A stretch of 64,000 nucleotides of DNA from the NCBI RefSeq assembly GCF_002939865.1, contig NZ_MDEE01000001.1:434001-498000 (forward strand), read 5' to 3'. Made by a program: the position numbers and the translations under genes. Below, piece by piece: positions 7,319-18,410 of this stretch. The first letter of the stretch is position 1; each line of letters opens with the position of its first letter. Source of the DNA: Xanthomonas dyei (lineage in GTDB: Bacteria; Pseudomonadota; Gammaproteobacteria; Xanthomonadales; Xanthomonadaceae). A model generated the notes under the pieces. That model saw only the letters and a program-made list of their open reading frames with translations. It ran no database searches and had not been told where the DNA came from.

Positions 7319-9199
7319 TTACTTGGCTTTATACAGCTCGCTCAAACGGTCAGGCTTGCCGGCGATGCGTTCCAGATGCGGATACAGCAGACCGCCGTGG
7401 TAATCGATGCGCACGGTGTCGTAACGATCCAGGCGTTTGACCAGCAACTCGATAGGCGCGGTGGTGCCCTTGGCTGCCTTGATGGCGTCCTTGATCACCT
7501 CACTGCTGAAGGCGCGGCCGTTGACCGCCACGATCGTATTGCCGACGATCAAGCCGGCGTTGAAGGCCGGGCCGTCCCACAACACATCGCTGATATCGCC
7601 CGAGGCTTTCAAAGACAGTCCAAGCGAATAGGTCAGGCTGGCATCCTTGTCATCGCTCTCGTCGGCCTTGGTGGCCAGATTCGGCTCCTCGTTGTAGACC
7701 AGCTTCCAGCCATTGGCTTCGATGCCGCCGTTCAAGGAACCATGCCCGTCCATGCGGCTGCGCAACAGGCTGGCCCAGTCGTAGGCGGCCACGCCGTTGA
7801 GCGTGGCGACAATGTCGTCGAAGGTGTACGGATTGACGTCCCAATCGCCGTTCTTCATGCCGAAGAACGCCTTGCCGAAATCGTCGATGGAGCGCTTGTT
7901 GTTGGTCAGCGCGCGCAGCTTGCTGTCCACTTCCAGCCACATCATCTGGCCGCCGGAATAATAGTCTTCGGCCATCTGATAGCTGCGGTATGCCTTGGGA
8001 CGGCGCATCGACATGGTCGGGTCGTTGGTGGTGTCCTGCACCGTGCGCCAGGCCATGCCGGGGCGACCGCGCTCGTAGCTTGCCGCCACGCCGGCCAGCA
8101 TCTCGCGCGCCTGATCCTGCGTCCACAGGCCCGAACGTGCGGCCATCACTTCGCCCCAGAACTGGGTCTGGCCCTCGTACAGCCACAGCAGGCTGTCGCC
8201 CATCGGCACGTTGAAGTTGGGCGTGGCCAGATCGGCGCCGCGGCGGTACTTGCCGTTCCACGAATGATTGAACTCGTGTGCGAGCAGGTCGCGCCCGGTC
8301 CAACTCTTGTCCCACTCGGTGAAGTAAGTGGGCACACCGCTGTTTTCGCTGGAGCGGTGATGCTCCAGGCCGATGCCGCCCAACTTCTTGGTCAGCGCCA
8401 GCAGGAATTCGTAGTGATCGAAATGGCGCGCGCCGTAGAGCTTGTCCATCTGCTGCACCAGCGAAGCATGCGCCTTGATCTGCTCGGGCTTGGCCTCCAG
8501 CGACTTGGCTTCGTCGGCGAACACGTTGAGGTAGACCGGCTGCTTGCCGGCGCTTAGCTCCACGCGCTTGTAGTACTTGCCGGCGAACATCGGCGAATCG
8601 ACCAGGTCGTCGAAATCGATCGGCTTGAAGGTCACGGTGTCGCCGACGCGGCGGTCGGTTTCCAGCGCCGTGGCATAGCTCCAGCCGGCTGGCAGCGTCA
8701 CGCTGGCCTGCGCCTTGATGTTGCGTGCGAAGACGCCGGCCGGATACAGCGCCGTGGTGTTCCACTGCAGGTTGAGCATCTCCGGAGTCATCATCACGCG
8801 GCCCTGGTTAGGGGCCTGCGGCGAGAGGAACTTGAACTCGGCCACCAGCTCGGTGGCACCCTGCGGTACGTCCACGGTGAAGGCGTACACATCGAACTGG
8901 TCGCGCTTCCACGGCACTACCTTGCCATCGACCTTGATCACCAGACCGGCCAGCTTGTCGATCGGGCCGGTGGGCGAATGATTGCCGGGAATCCACTGCG
9001 GATACAGCAGCGTCATCGGGCCGGGCTTTGCCGGCATGGTGGTCTTGACCTTGAAGATGCGGTGCGCCAGGTCGGTGGCATCGACGTCGATCTTCAAGGT
9101 GCCGTCGAACGGCACGTCCTGCGGCGGCGCGGTTTGCGCGGCGGCGGGCAACGACAGCGCTGCCAGCAACGACACGGACAACAGGGTGGGCATCTTCAT
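7319..9199 (-). CDS. M61 family (glycyl aminopeptidase-like) metallopeptidase with PDZ domain
   Basis: The 626-residue precursor has a signal peptide (1-21, ending PAAAQ), an N-terminal beta domain, a catalytic domain with HEFNHSWNG at 308-316 (the HExxH-type M61 zinc motif), and a C-terminal PDZ domain (about 510-600, LGLSLKASGDISDV...GPAFNAGLIVGNTIVAVNG). M61 enzymes remove N-terminal residues, mainly Gly and Ala, from peptides; here the site is probably the periplasm. The start ATG 9199 has GGAG five bases upstream and gives a clean signal peptide; an upstream frame into 9742 overlaps cyoD and is artefactual. It lies after cyoD but behind the cyo terminator, so it is probably a separate transcript. 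Confidence 0.92.
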   Translation of the reverse strand: MKMPTLLSVSLLAALSLPAAAQTAPPQDVPFDGTLKIDVDATDLAHRIFKVKTTMPAKPGPMTLLYPQWIPGNHSPTGPIDKLAGLVIKVDGKVVPWKRDQFDVYAFTVDVPQGATELVAEFKFLSPQAPNQGRVMMTPEMLNLQWNTTALYPAGVFARNIKAQASVTLPAGWSYATALETDRRVGDTVTFKPIDFDDLVDSPMFAGKYYKRVELSAGKQPVYLNVFADEAKSLEAKPEQIKAHASLVQQMDKLYGARHFDHYEFLLALTKKLGGIGLEHHRSSENSGVPTYFTEWDKSWTGRDLLAHEFNHSWNGKYRRGADLATPNFNVPMGDSLLWLYEGQTQFWGEVMAARSGLWTQDQAREMLAGVAASYERGRPGMAWRTVQDTTNDPTMSMRRPKAYRSYQMAEDYYSGGQMMWLEVDSKLRALTNNKRSIDDFGKAFFGMKNGDWDVNPYTFDDIVATLNGVAAYDWASLLRSRMDGHGSLNGGIEANGWKLVYNEEPNLATKADESDDKDASLTYSLGLSLKASGDISDVLWDGPAFNAGLIVGNTIVAVNGRAFSSEVIKDAIKAAKGTTAPIELLVKRLDRYDTVRIDYHGGLLYPHLERIAGKPDRLSELYKAK

Positions 9200-9301
9200 C
9201 GCAACTCCGCGGGTGACCTGGAACAGGCAAGCCCACGATGCTAAGCGCCCACCACGGCTTCCCCGTATGCCATTGGTCATGCCGCAGGCAAATTCATGCG
9301 C

Positions 9302-9330
9302 AAAAAAAAGCCGCCAATCGCTGGCGGCTT
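9302..9330 (-). terminator. Rho-independent terminator of the cyo operon
   Basis: On the minus strand AGCCGCCA-GCGAT-TGGCGGCT is followed by a run of eight Ts (plus A-run 9302-9309). It lies about 40 bases after the cyoD stop. Confidence 0.88.
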
Positions 9331-9369
9331 TCTTCATAACAGCATGACGCGATCCGGCGTGGCGCCGTC

Positions 9370-9705
9370 TCAATGCATCATGTTGACGTTCATGTTGTGC
9401 AGCACCCACAGCGAACCGACGATCACGATGCCGATGATCAGCAGCGAGAACAGGCCCACCTGCACGTTGGAGCGCTGCTCGGGCGTGCGATCCATATGCA
9501 GGAAGTACACCATGTGCACCAGCATCTGCACCGCAGCCATGACCGAGATCACGACGATGGTGACGCCCTTGGAGAACGCCCCGCTCATCACCATCGCAAA
9601 CGGGATGACGGTAAGGATGACGGCCATGACGAAGCCGATCAGGTAGGACTTCAAACCGCCGGCATGCGCATCGGCCGCGGTCTCGGTGTGGTGGTGATTG
9701 GCCAT
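9370..9705 (-). CDS. cyoD: Cytochrome bo3 ubiquinol oxidase subunit IV
   Basis: A 111-residue membrane protein with three hydrophobic segments (about 19-41, 47-67 and 80-103) and a short His-rich N-terminus ([17 protein letters not shown]). It matches CyoD in order, length and the segment MVHMVYFLHMD. Subunit IV helps assemble the CuB site of subunit I. Its ATG overlaps the cyoC stop by one base (TAATG), which points to translational coupling. Last gene of cyoABCD; a T-run terminator follows. No cyoE heme O synthase gene follows, unlike E. coli cyoABCDE. Confidence 0.93.
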   Translation of the reverse strand: MANHHHTETAADAHAGGLKSYLIGFVMAVILTVIPFAMVMSGAFSKGVTIVVISVMAAVQMLVHMVYFLHMDRTPEQRSNVQVGLFSLLIIGIVIVGSLWVLHNMNVNMMH

Positions 9706-10337
9706 TACAGCGCTCCCAGCAGATAGACGACGGTGAACACACCGATCCAGATGATGTCCAGGAAGTGCCAGAACAGGCTCAGGCAGGCCAGACGCGTGCT
9801 GTTGCGCGCAGTCAGGCCGTTCTTGGAGATCTGAATCACCAGCACTGCCATCCACAACAGGCCCGACGCCACGTGCAAACCGTGGGTTCCGACCAGGGTG
9901 AAGAAGGCGGACAGGAACGCGCTGCGCCCCGGGCCGGCACCTTCATGGATCAGGTGGTTGAACTCCCAGACTTCCATGCACAGAAAGCCGATACCCAGCA
10001 GCGCGGTCACGCCCAGCCAGCCATACAGGCCGGTCATGCTGCGCTTGTGCGCAGAGATCATCGCGAAGCCGAAGCTCAAGCTGCTGAAGAGCAGCAGGAA
10101 GGTTTCCACCAACACGAACTTCAGATCGAACAGCTCCTTGGCGGTCGGCCCGTCCACCGTGGCGCCGGAGAGCACCGCATAGGTGGCGAACAGACCGGCA
10201 AACAGCAAGCAGTCGCTCATCAGATAGACCCAGAACCCGAAGACGGTGTTGCCACCGCCGTCGTGATGCTCGTGGTCGTGATCGTGGCCGCCCGCGTGGG
10301 CGGCGTGGTCAAGCGTGGTCGAGGAAGCCATGGTCAT
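9705..10337 (-). CDS. cyoC: Cytochrome bo3 ubiquinol oxidase subunit III
   Basis: A 210-residue subunit III with five transmembrane segments and an extended His/Asp-rich N-terminus (residues 9-28). The conserved region [19 protein letters not shown] opens helix 1 and [16 protein letters not shown] is the typical subunit III signature. It belongs to the heme-copper oxidase complex in the inner membrane. ATG 10337 overlaps the cyoB stop by four bases (ATGA). Confidence 0.96.
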   Translation of the reverse strand: MTMASSTTLDHAAHAGGHDHDHEHHDGGGNTVFGFWVYLMSDCLLFAGLFATYAVLSGATVDGPTAKELFDLKFVLVETFLLLFSSLSFGFAMISAHKRSMTGLYGWLGVTALLGIGFLCMEVWEFNHLIHEGAGPGRSAFLSAFFTLVGTHGLHVASGLLWMAVLVIQISKNGLTARNSTRLACLSLFWHFLDIIWIGVFTVVYLLGAL

Positions 10338-12334
10338 ACCACCTTCGCGGCCTGCGCCGCCTGTTGCTGTTCGAGCAGGGCGAAGCGCGCGTTTTCGATG
10401 CGCTCCACTTCATCGGCCGGCACCCAGTAATCGATGTCGTCATCGAAGGTGCGCACGATGAAGCTACCGATCATGCCCACCAGGCCGAGGATGGCCAGCC
10501 ACCAGATGTGCCAGATCAGACCGAAGCCCATCAGCACGCTGAAGGCACCGATATACACACCTGCACCGGTGTTACGCGGCATGTGGATGGCTTCGTACTT
10601 GGACGGACGCACCCAGCCCTTGCCGTTCTGCTTGTCGGCCCAGAACTGATCGCGGTCGTCGATGTGCGGCAGCACGGCGAAGTTGTAGAACGGCGGCGGC
10701 GAAGAGGTTGCCCACTCCAGCGTACGGCCATCCCACGGATCGCCCGTGTAGTCCATGTGCTCCTTGCGCTTCCACACGCTGTACGCGATCTGCACCAGAT
10801 TCAGGAAGATGCCCATGCCGATGATCGCAGCACCCACCGCAGCGACATACAGCCACGGCGCCCACTCGGGATGGTTGTAGGTGTTCATGCGACGGGTCAT
10901 GCCCATGAAGCCGAGCACGTACAGCGGCATGAAAGCCACGAAGAAGCCGATGATCCAGCACCAGAACGAGGCCTTGCCGATCTTCTCGTTGAGCTTGAAG
11001 CCGAACGCCTTCGGGAACCAGTAGGTCAGACCTGCCAGGTAACCGAACACCACGCCGCCGATGATCACGTTATGGAAGTGCGCGATCAGGAACAGGCTGT
11101 TGTGCAGCACGAAATCCACGGCCGGAATCGCCAGCATCACGCCGGTCATGCCGCCGATGGTGAAGGTGATGATGAAGCCGATCGTCCACAGCACCGGCGA
11201 GGTCATGTGCACGCGACCGCGGAACATGGTGAACAGCCAGTTGAAGATCTTCACGCCGGTCGGAATCGAGATGATCATCGTCGTGATGCCGAAGAAGGCA
11301 TTGACGTTGGCACCCGAGCCCATGGTGAAGAAGTGGTGCAACCACACCACGAACGACAGCACACCGATGCACGAGGTGGCGTAGACCATCGAGGTGTAAC
11401 CGAACAACCGCTTGCGGCTGTAGGTGGCGATCAACTCGGAGAAGATGCCGAACGCCGGCAGGATCAGGATGTAGACCTCCGGGTGACCCCAGATCCAGAT
11501 CAGGTTGACGTACATCATGGCGTTGCCGCCACCGTCGTTGGTGAAGAAGTGCGTGCCCAGGTAACGGTCGGCACCCAGCAGCGCCAGCGCCACGGTCAGG
11601 ATCGGGAATGCAGCGATGATCAGGATGTTGGTGATCAACGCAGTCCAGGTGAAGATCGGCATGCGCATCAGGGTCATGCCTGGCGCGCGCATCCGCATGA
11701 TCGTCACGAAGAAGTTCACGCCGGTCAGCAACGTGCCTAAGCCCGAGACCTGCAACGCCCAGATGTAGTAATCGACACCGACCCCTGGACTGTATTCCAG
11801 CCCAGACAACGGCGGATACGCCAGCCAACCGGTCTGCGCGAATTCACCGACGCCGAGCGAAATGTTGATCAACGCTGCGCCGGCCACGAACAGCCAGAAG
11901 CTCAGCGAGTTCAGGAACGGAAACGCCACGTCGCGTGCACCGATCTGCAGCGGCACGATCAGGTTCAACAGGCCAGTCATGAACGGCATGGCCATGAAGA
12001 AGATCATGATCACGCCATGCGCGGTAAAGATCTGGTCGTAATGGTGCGGAGGCAGCACGCCTTCGCCACCGTTACCCGCCAATGCCTGCTGGGTACGCAT
12101 CATGGCCGCATCGGCAAAACCGCGCAGCAACATGACCAGCGCCACGATGATGTACATCACGCCGATGCGCTTGTGATCCACCGAGGTGAACCACTCCTTC
12201 CACAGGTAGCCCCACAGCTTGTACTTGGTGATGGCGCCCGCGATGAGCAGGCCGAGCAGGCCTGCACCACCCAGCGCGATCATGATGATCGGCTCGTGGT
12301 ACGGAACCGCCTCGATGGTAAGTTTGCCTAGCAT
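10334..12334 (-). CDS. cyoB: Cytochrome bo3 ubiquinol oxidase subunit I (proton pump core)
   Basis: The 666-residue catalytic subunit carries the heme-copper oxidase core: [14 protein letters not shown] (low-spin heme ligand region), [17 protein letters not shown] (CuB His and cross-linked Tyr), [10 protein letters not shown] (two CuB His) and the heme ligands in [13 protein letters not shown]. It reduces O2 to water with ubiquinol electrons and pumps protons. Start ATG 12334 ([15 protein letters not shown]) is preceded by GGAGACAAG and overlaps the cyoA stop by one base (TGATG); the longer frame would add seven residues. Confidence 0.98.
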   Translation of the reverse strand: MLGKLTIEAVPYHEPIIMIALGGAGLLGLLIAGAITKYKLWGYLWKEWFTSVDHKRIGVMYIIVALVMLLRGFADAAMMRTQQALAGNGGEGVLPPHHYDQIFTAHGVIMIFFMAMPFMTGLLNLIVPLQIGARDVAFPFLNSLSFWLFVAGAALINISLGVGEFAQTGWLAYPPLSGLEYSPGVGVDYYIWALQVSGLGTLLTGVNFFVTIMRMRAPGMTLMRMPIFTWTALITNILIIAAFPILTVALALLGADRYLGTHFFTNDGGGNAMMYVNLIWIWGHPEVYILILPAFGIFSELIATYSRKRLFGYTSMVYATSCIGVLSFVVWLHHFFTMGSGANVNAFFGITTMIISIPTGVKIFNWLFTMFRGRVHMTSPVLWTIGFIITFTIGGMTGVMLAIPAVDFVLHNSLFLIAHFHNVIIGGVVFGYLAGLTYWFPKAFGFKLNEKIGKASFWCWIIGFFVAFMPLYVLGFMGMTRRMNTYNHPEWAPWLYVAAVGAAIIGMGIFLNLVQIAYSVWKRKEHMDYTGDPWDGRTLEWATSSPPPFYNFAVLPHIDDRDQFWADKQNGKGWVRPSKYEAIHMPRNTGAGVYIGAFSVLMGFGLIWHIWWLAILGLVGMIGSFIVRTFDDDIDYWVPADEVERIENARFALLEQQQAAQAAKVV

Positions 12335-13269
12335 CACTTGTCTCCAGAAGTGCACATGGCGACCGGCTCTGCAGCCGATGCCTCATGGTCGCCATGGCCC
12401 TTGCTATGGCCCGGACCATTCATGTATTTGTCGACCAGCGACCGGAACATGCCGTCCTGCACCGACGAGTAGTAGGTGACCGGATACTGTTCTTTGTCGT
12501 TGCGACTGGCAGCCAACACCTGATATTCGGCGGCATTCAAGGACGTCGGCGATGCCTTGACCTTGGCCACCCACGCGTCGAAGCCGGCCTGATCGACCGC
12601 ATGCGCCTTGAAGCTCATCTTCGAGAAGCCGTGACCGCTGTAGTTGGTCGACAGGCCGAAGTATTCGCCGGGCTCGTCGGCCACCAGATGCAGCTTGGTT
12701 TCCATGCCCGCCATCGCGTAGATCATGGTGCCCAGGTGCGGAATGAAGAACGAGTTCATCACCGTATCGGAGGTGATCTTGAAGTTCAGCGGCGTGTGCA
12801 CCGGGAACGCGATCTCGTTGACGGTGGCGATGTTCTGATCCGGGTAGATGAACATCCACTTCCAGTCCAGCGACACCGCTTCGATGTTGATCGGCTTGAC
12901 GTCCGAATCCAGCGGACGGTACGGGTCCAGCGCATGCGACGAGCGCCAGGTCAGCACCGCCAGCACCAGGATGATCACGCACGGGATCGACCACACCACC
13001 ACTTCGATGGCGGTGGAGTGCGACCAATCCGGCTCGTAGCGCGCCTTCGTGTTGGATGCGCGGTATTTCCACGCAAACGCAATCGTCATCACGATCACCG
13101 GGATGACCACGATCAGCATCAGCACCACGGAGGTGATCAGCAGTTGCTTCTCGTCGTGGCCGATCTGGCCTTTCGGATTGAGGATGGCCGAGTTGCAGCC
13201 TGCCAACAGCAGGAACGGCAACATCAGACCTGGACGAAGTAAACGCCCGAGATGTTTCAGCGGAATCAT
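12334..13269 (-). CDS. cyoA: Cytochrome bo3 ubiquinol oxidase subunit II, lipoprotein
   Basis: The 311-residue subunit II precursor has a lipoprotein signal (lipobox LLAGC, Cys24), two transmembrane segments (about 43-66 and 86-106) and a periplasmic cupredoxin domain (about 120-240, [21 protein letters not shown]). As in other quinol oxidases, the CuA ligands are absent. The C-terminus carries a His- and Asp-containing tail ([10 protein letters not shown]). It is the first gene of the operon; ATG 13269 gives the clean lipoprotein leader, while upstream in-frame codons do not. Confidence 0.96.
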   Translation of the reverse strand: MIPLKHLGRLLRPGLMLPFLLLAGCNSAILNPKGQIGHDEKQLLITSVVLMLIVVIPVIVMTIAFAWKYRASNTKARYEPDWSHSTAIEVVVWSIPCVIILVLAVLTWRSSHALDPYRPLDSDVKPINIEAVSLDWKWMFIYPDQNIATVNEIAFPVHTPLNFKITSDTVMNSFFIPHLGTMIYAMAGMETKLHLVADEPGEYFGLSTNYSGHGFSKMSFKAHAVDQAGFDAWVAKVKASPTSLNAAEYQVLAASRNDKEQYPVTYYSSVQDGMFRSLVDKYMNGPGHSKGHGDHEASAAEPVAMCTSGDK

Positions 13270-13461
13270 CGGTCGATCCAAGTGCGAAGGAACGCCAGCC
13301 GCGCTTCGTCTCCAGCGAAGGAGATGTCCGACGGTGCCCTTCTTGTTGAAGGCGGGCCCGCGCAGACCGAAGTCACGGGTTAGCGCAGCAATTTTAATCT
13401 TTGCTGCACCTGCACGAAACCCATTGGCAATGATCTGCCGCAATAAATGCGCGCAAAATCG

Positions 13462-13478
13462 TGCGACATGTTGTCGCA
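13462..13478. promoter_or_regulatory. Inverted repeat upstream of cyoA
   Basis: TGCGACA-TGT-TGTCGCA is a perfect 7-bp dyad about 190 bases before cyoA. A third TGCGACA half-site occurs at about 13550. The region 13270-13626 has no gene, so a regulator of the oxidase operon could bind here. No binding protein can be named. Confidence 0.4.
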
Positions 13479-13626
13479 GCGCAGCGCAAGCTAAAGATGG
13501 AGGCCATGCCGGCCGTCGTGGCTGGCTGCAGTCGCACTGCACTGCATGCGACAAAAGCGTGAAATCCGCTTGCAGACGTCAAAAACGCAACTGGGCCGAC
13601 CAAGGGCCGACCCAGTACTGACGCGA

Positions 13627-13702
13627 TGGTGCCGGAAATAGGAATCGAACCTACGACCTACGCATTACGAATGCGCCGCTCTACCAACTGAGCTATTCCG
13701 GC
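13627..13702 (-). tRNA. tRNA-Thr (anticodon CGT)
   Basis: The minus strand reads a complete cloverleaf of 76 bases including encoded CCA: acceptor GCCGGAA pairing with TTCCGGC, D-arm AGCTCAGTTGGTAGAGC, anticodon stem-loop GCGCATTCGTAATGCGT with CGT at 13667-13669, and T-arm GTAGGTTCGATTCCTA. It decodes ACG threonine codons. Confidence 0.96.
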
Positions 13703-13842
13703 GAGCCGTGCATTGTAGGAGCGGAGCCGGGGGCTGGTCAATCGCCGCAGTGGCCGGCGGCCTGCGTGTGGTCAGAACCATTATCTGACGGCATCCAGAC
13801 GCTGCCCACCCTGCCCGACCGACGTTGGGCAACGACGCGCAG

Positions 13843-14793
13843 TCAGCTGACCAGACGCAGCCGCAGCTCCTTGGGCAGTGCGAACACCATCGATTCGGGC
13901 TCACCTTCCAGCTCGGACACAGTGCCAGCGCCCAGCTCGCGCAACCGCGCCAGCACGCCATCCACCAGCACCTGCGGTGCGGAAGCGCCGGCGGTAAGGC
14001 CGATGTGCTGCTTGCCGACAACCCAGGCCGGATCGATCTCGCTGGCGTTGTCGATCAGGTACGACTCCACCCCGTCGCGGCGGGCGAGTTCGCTCAGCCG
14101 GTTGGAATTGGAGCTATTGGGCGAGCCGACCACCAGCACCAGGTCGCACTGGCGCGCCAGATCGCGCACTGCGTCCTGGCGGTTCTGGGTGGCGTAGCAG
14201 ATGTCGTCGTGACGCGGACCCTGCATCGCCGGGTAGCGCGCGCGCAGCGCCTCGATGATGCCCATGGTGTCGTCGACCGACAGCGTGGTCTGGGTCGTGT
14301 AAGCGAGGTTTTCCGGCTGATTGATCTGCAGCGTGGCGACCTGCTCGATATCTTCGACCAGGTAGATCGTGCCCGGGCCACGCTCGCGGCTCCACTGCCC
14401 CATGGTGCCTTCCACTTCAGGGTGCCCGGCATGGCCGATCAGCACCACATCGCGGCCGGCCCGGCAATGCCGCGCGACCTCGAAATGCACCTTGGTCACC
14501 AGCGGGCAGGTGGCGTCGAACACCTTCAAGCCACGGCGCTCGGCCTCCTGACGCACCGCCTGCGAGACGCCGTGCGCGCTGAAGATCACCGTGGCGTTAT
14601 CGGGCACCTCGTCGAGCTCTTCGACGAAGATCGCGCCGCGTTGCTTGAGGTCGTCGACCACGAAACGGTTATGCACCACTTCGTGACGTACATAGATCGG
14701 CGCACCCAGCGTCTCGATCGCGCGCTTGACGATCTCGATCGCGCGGTCGACACCGGCGCAAAAACCACGGGGATTGGCGAGCAGGACATCCAT
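13843..14793 (-). CDS. ispH: 4-hydroxy-3-methylbut-2-enyl diphosphate reductase (IspH/LytB)
   Basis: The 316-residue enzyme makes IPP and DMAPP in the last step of the MEP isoprenoid pathway, using a [4Fe-4S] cluster. The three cluster cysteines are visible: C12 in [12 protein letters not shown], one in VFDATCPLV near 96 and one in [11 protein letters not shown] near 196. The His motifs [10 protein letters not shown] and SAHG are also present. ATG 14793 gives the standard N-terminus; 14 additional upstream codons are not IspH-like. It is last in the ribF-ileS-lspA-ispH order, 66 bases after lspA. Confidence 0.97.
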   Translation of the reverse strand: MDVLLANPRGFCAGVDRAIEIVKRAIETLGAPIYVRHEVVHNRFVVDDLKQRGAIFVEELDEVPDNATVIFSAHGVSQAVRQEAERRGLKVFDATCPLVTKVHFEVARHCRAGRDVVLIGHAGHPEVEGTMGQWSRERGPGTIYLVEDIEQVATLQINQPENLAYTTQTTLSVDDTMGIIEALRARYPAMQGPRHDDICYATQNRQDAVRDLARQCDLVLVVGSPNSSNSNRLSELARRDGVESYLIDNASEIDPAWVVGKQHIGLTAGASAPQVLVDGVLARLRELGAGTVSELEGEPESMVFALPKELRLRLVS

Positions 14794-14859
14794 GGCGGGC
14801 ATTCTACGGGAATGGAGAAAGAGGGGTCGGACCAAGCGGCACGCATCGGTAGCCGGGCT

Positions 14860-15378
14860 TCAGGGGCGATTCCCGATTCCCGGCTCGCGCTTGCCGCCCT
14901 TGTCGAACAGCCCGAACAGCGCAATCCCGATGGCACCGCCCACAATGGCCGAGTCGGCGATATTGAATGACGGCCAGGTGTGGCTGCCGATGTACCACTG
15001 GATGAAATCGACCACGTGGCCATGCAGCAGCCGGTCGATCACATTGCCGATCGCCCCGCCGATCACCAGCGCATACGGCAGCGCACTACGCCATTCGCCG
15101 CGCGCGGTGCGCGACAGCCAGAACGCCAGCAGGCCGCTGATGCCCACCGCCAACGCGGTGAAGAACCACAGCTGCCAGCCGCCGGCATCGCTCAAAAAGC
15201 TGAAGGCAGCGCCGGTGTTATAGGTGCGGTACCAGTTCCAGAAGCCGTCGATGACCGGCACCGGGGTGTACTCGGGCAGGCTGGACAGCACCCAGGCCTT
15301 GCTCCACTGGTCCAGGCCGATTACGACAGCCGACAGCACGAGCCAGATCAAAGCAGAGGGTTTGGGTCTTGCGGTCAT
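14860..15378 (-). CDS. lspA: Lipoprotein signal peptidase II
   Basis: A 172-residue inner-membrane aspartic protease with four transmembrane helices that cleaves prolipoproteins after lipid attachment. Both catalytic Asp motifs are present: GAIGNVIDR (about 120) and [12 protein letters not shown] (about 145). The C-terminal tail ([10 protein letters not shown]) is encoded by a copy of the dispersed GGGAATC repeat that also occurs near obgE, so the end of the protein may be a recent extension. It sits between ileS and ispH; repeats fill the gap to ileS. Confidence 0.96.
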   Translation of the reverse strand: MTARPKPSALIWLVLSAVVIGLDQWSKAWVLSSLPEYTPVPVIDGFWNWYRTYNTGAAFSFLSDAGGWQLWFFTALAVGISGLLAFWLSRTARGEWRSALPYALVIGGAIGNVIDRLLHGHVVDFIQWYIGSHTWPSFNIADSAIVGGAIGIALFGLFDKGGKREPGIGNRP

Positions 15379-15400
15379 GGAATCACCTTAGCTGTTGCTA

Positions 15401-15543
15401 CTCCCGGGCTCGGGAGAAGCTGCCCGACGGGCAAATCGGCAAGCACCGCCGGATGCGCCGGTACGACCCTCATCCGGCGCTGCGCGCCACCTTCTCCCGC
15501 TCGCGGGAGAAGGTGTATTGAAACGGACTCCCGCTCGCGGGAG
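15401..15543. repeat. REP-like palindromes between ileS and lspA
   Basis: Three copies of an inverted repeat of the form CTCCCG-N-CGGGAG occur at 15401-15416, 15489-15514 (26-base palindrome with arms ACCTTCTCCCG/CGGGAGAAGGT) and 15528-15543. The last two share CTCCCGCTCGCGGGAGAAG exactly. Such palindromes are common between genes in Xanthomonas and may act as REP-type elements or attenuate the operon between ileS and lspA. Confidence 0.7.
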
Positions 15544-15572
15544 AAGCAATCACGACATCAGAACCAGCGACG

Positions 15573-18404
15573 CTAGAACCAGCGACGATCCTCGCCAGGG
15601 CCTTCGATATTGCTGACGCAACGGCTGCACAGCTCCGGGTGACGCGCATCGCTGCCCACGCTGGCCTGGTGGTGCCAGCAGCGCACGCACTTGGCCTTGG
15701 TGGTCGGCTGCGCGCTGACGAAGATGTCGTCGGTACTGGCCGCGGTCACGGTGACGTCGCCACTGATGAACAGAAAGCGCAGTTCCTCGGCCAGTGGCTG
15801 CCAGCGCGCGGCGGTCTGCGCATCGGCGGCCACGGTGATCTCCGCTTCCAGCGCCGCACCGATGGCGCCATTGGCACGCATCGGCTCCAGCACCTTGGAC
15901 ACCTGCTCGCGCAGGGCCAGCAACTTGTCGACATCCGCACTGGTCAGCGCGGCAGCGGCAGGCAGCGGCGCCAGCCCGTCGTACCAGGTAGCGAACAACA
16001 CGTTGCCGACATGCTCGCCCGGCAGATACGCCCACAACTCTTCGGCAGTAAAGGTCAGCACCGGCGCCACCCAGCGCACGAACGCTTCGGCCACGTGATA
16101 CATCGCGCTCTGCGCCGAGCGGCGACCGCGCGCGTCTTCGGCCATCGTGTACAGACGGTCCTTGGTGACGTCCAGGTACAACGAGCCAAGGTCCACGCTG
16201 CAGAAATTCAGCAGCGCCTGCACGATCTCGGCGAAGTCGTAGCGCGCATAGGCGGCGACGATCTTTTCCTGCAGCTCATGCGCGCGATGCACGATCCAGC
16301 GGTCCAGCAGCACCATGTCGTCCAGCGCCACCAGATGCTGCAGCGGGTCGAAGCCATGCAGATTGCCGAGCAGGAAGCGCGCGGTATTGCGCAGACGGCG
16401 ATACGCATCAGCGTTGCGCTTGAGGATCTCCTGCGACAGCGACATTTCGCTGCTGTAATCGGCCGATGCGATCCACAGGCGCAGGATATCCGCGCCCAGG
16501 GTCTTGATGATCTCCTGCGGCTCGATCCCGTTTTTGTCTGACTTGGACATCTTGCGGCCGTGCTCGTCCACGGTGAAGCCATGGGTGAGGCACTGCTTGT
16601 AGGGCGCCGCCTTGTCCATCGCCACGCCGCTCAGCAGCGAGGACTGGAACCAGCCGCGGTGCTGGTCGGAGCCTTCCAGATACAGATCGGCCGGTTTGGG
16701 CAGGCCGCGGTCGACCAGCACTGCCTCATGCGTCACGCCGGAGTCGAACCACACATCCAGGATGTCGGTGATCTTGTCGTAGTCGGCCGCTTCATCGCCC
16801 AGCAGTTCGGCCGCGTCCAGCGTGTACCACACGTCCACGCCGCCCAGCTCTACGCGGTCGGCCACCTGGCGCAGCAGTTCGGTGCTGCGCGGATGCGGCT
16901 CTCCGGTTTCGCGGTGCACGAACAAGGCGATCGGCACGCCCCAGGTGCGCTGGCGCGAGATGGTCCAGTCCGGGCGGCCTTCGACCATGCCGGCGATGCG
17001 CGCCTGGCCCCACGCCGGGTACCAGGTCACCTGCTCGATGGCCTTGAGCGCATCGGCGCGCAGGTTGGCCTGCTCCATCGAGATGAACCACTGCGGCGTG
17101 GCGCGGAACGCGATCGGCGTCTTGTGGCGCCAGCAATGCGGGTAGCTATGCTCCATCTTGCTCGCCGCCAGCAACACGCCGGTGTCGCGCAGCGCCTCGA
17201 TGATGATGTCGTTGGCCTTCCAGATATGCAGACCGGCCAGCACGGTGTCGCCCAGCGGCGGCGTGGAGGGCAGATACACACCACGCCCGTCCACCGGATT
17301 GATCTGCGCGGCGGTGTAGCGCTCCAGCAGGCCGTACTGCTTGGACACCTGATAGTCCTCCTGACCATGACCGGGCGCGGTATGCACGGCGCCGGTGCCT
17401 TCCTCGGCAGAGACGTGCTCGCCCAGCAGCAGCGGGATCTCGCGCTCGGCATAGAAGGGGTGATTGAGGAGCATCTGGTCCAGCACGGCGCCCTTGGCAT
17501 GGCCATGCACCGTCACGTCGTCCACGCCATAGCGCGTCAGCACCCTGGCCGCCAGGGCTTCGGCCACCACCAGCCAGCGCGGCTGACCGCGATCGGCCGG
17601 GCCTTCGACCAGCACGTAATCGAGCTCTGCGCCCAGGCTCACTGCCAGAGATGCCGGCAGCGTCCACGGCGTGGTGGTCCAGATCGGCACCGCCACGCTG
17701 GTGCCTGCCGGCAGGCTGGCGCCGAACGCAGCAGCGACCGCCGCCGGATCGCGCGCCGGATAGGCCACATCCACGGTCGGCGACACCTTGTCGGCGTATT
17801 CGATCTCGGCCTCGGCCAGCGCCGAGCCGCAATCGAAGCACCAATGCACCGGCTTGACGCCGCGGGTCAGATGGCCGTTATCGACCACTTTGGCCAGCGC
17901 GCGGATTTCGTTGGCTTCGAAGCGGAAATCCAGCGTCTTGTACGGGTTGTCCCAATCGCCGACCACGCCCAGGCGCTTGAAGTCGCGCCGCTGCAGATCG
18001 ATCTGCTCGGTCGCGTATTCGCGGCACTTCTGACGGAACTCGGCCGCGTCGAGCTTGACGCCGACCTTGCCGTATTTCTTTTCGATCGCGATCTCGATCG
18101 GCAGGCCGTGACAGTCCCAGCCGGGGATGTACGGCGCATCGAAGCCAGCCAGATACTTCGACTTGACGATGATGTCCTTGAGGATCTTGTTGACCGCGTG
18201 GCCCAGATGGATCTGGCCATTGGCATACGGCGGACCGTCGTGCAGCACGAACAACGGGCGCCCTGCCGCGTTGGCGCGCAGCTGCGCATACAGCCCCTCG
18301 CGCTCCCAGCGGTCCAGCATCGCCGGCTCGCGCTTGGGCAGGTCGCCGCGCATCGGGAATTCCGTCGCAGGCAGATGGAGAGTGGCTTTGTAGTCGTGGG
18401 TCAC
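15573..18404 (-). CDS. ileS: Isoleucyl-tRNA synthetase
   Basis: A 943-residue class I synthetase that charges tRNA-Ile. HLGH (the HIGH motif) is at 66-69, KMSKS lies near 616 in [12 protein letters not shown], the CP1 editing domain lies between them, and the C-terminal zinc finger is KCVRCWHHQ...CSRCVSNI. Length and zinc finger fit the bacterial type 1 enzyme. It starts 6 bases after the ribF stop and is followed by lspA, the common ribF-ileS-lspA-ispH arrangement. Confidence 0.98.
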   Translation of the reverse strand: MTHDYKATLHLPATEFPMRGDLPKREPAMLDRWEREGLYAQLRANAAGRPLFVLHDGPPYANGQIHLGHAVNKILKDIIVKSKYLAGFDAPYIPGWDCHGLPIEIAIEKKYGKVGVKLDAAEFRQKCREYATEQIDLQRRDFKRLGVVGDWDNPYKTLDFRFEANEIRALAKVVDNGHLTRGVKPVHWCFDCGSALAEAEIEYADKVSPTVDVAYPARDPAAVAAAFGASLPAGTSVAVPIWTTTPWTLPASLAVSLGAELDYVLVEGPADRGQPRWLVVAEALAARVLTRYGVDDVTVHGHAKGAVLDQMLLNHPFYAEREIPLLLGEHVSAEEGTGAVHTAPGHGQEDYQVSKQYGLLERYTAAQINPVDGRGVYLPSTPPLGDTVLAGLHIWKANDIIIEALRDTGVLLAASKMEHSYPHCWRHKTPIAFRATPQWFISMEQANLRADALKAIEQVTWYPAWGQARIAGMVEGRPDWTISRQRTWGVPIALFVHRETGEPHPRSTELLRQVADRVELGGVDVWYTLDAAELLGDEAADYDKITDILDVWFDSGVTHEAVLVDRGLPKPADLYLEGSDQHRGWFQSSLLSGVAMDKAAPYKQCLTHGFTVDEHGRKMSKSDKNGIEPQEIIKTLGADILRLWIASADYSSEMSLSQEILKRNADAYRRLRNTARFLLGNLHGFDPLQHLVALDDMVLLDRWIVHRAHELQEKIVAAYARYDFAEIVQALLNFCSVDLGSLYLDVTKDRLYTMAEDARGRRSAQSAMYHVAEAFVRWVAPVLTFTAEELWAYLPGEHVGNVLFATWYDGLAPLPAAAALTSADVDKLLALREQVSKVLEPMRANGAIGAALEAEITVAADAQTAARWQPLAEELRFLFISGDVTVTAASTDDIFVSAQPTTKAKCVRCWHHQASVGSDARHPELCSRCVSNIEGPGEDRRWF

Positions 18405-18410
18405 AGGAAT

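Noticed and set aside
10364..11740. 458-codon plus-strand frame
   Set aside because: Antisense of cyoB; His/Asp/Gln-rich mirror of membrane codons.
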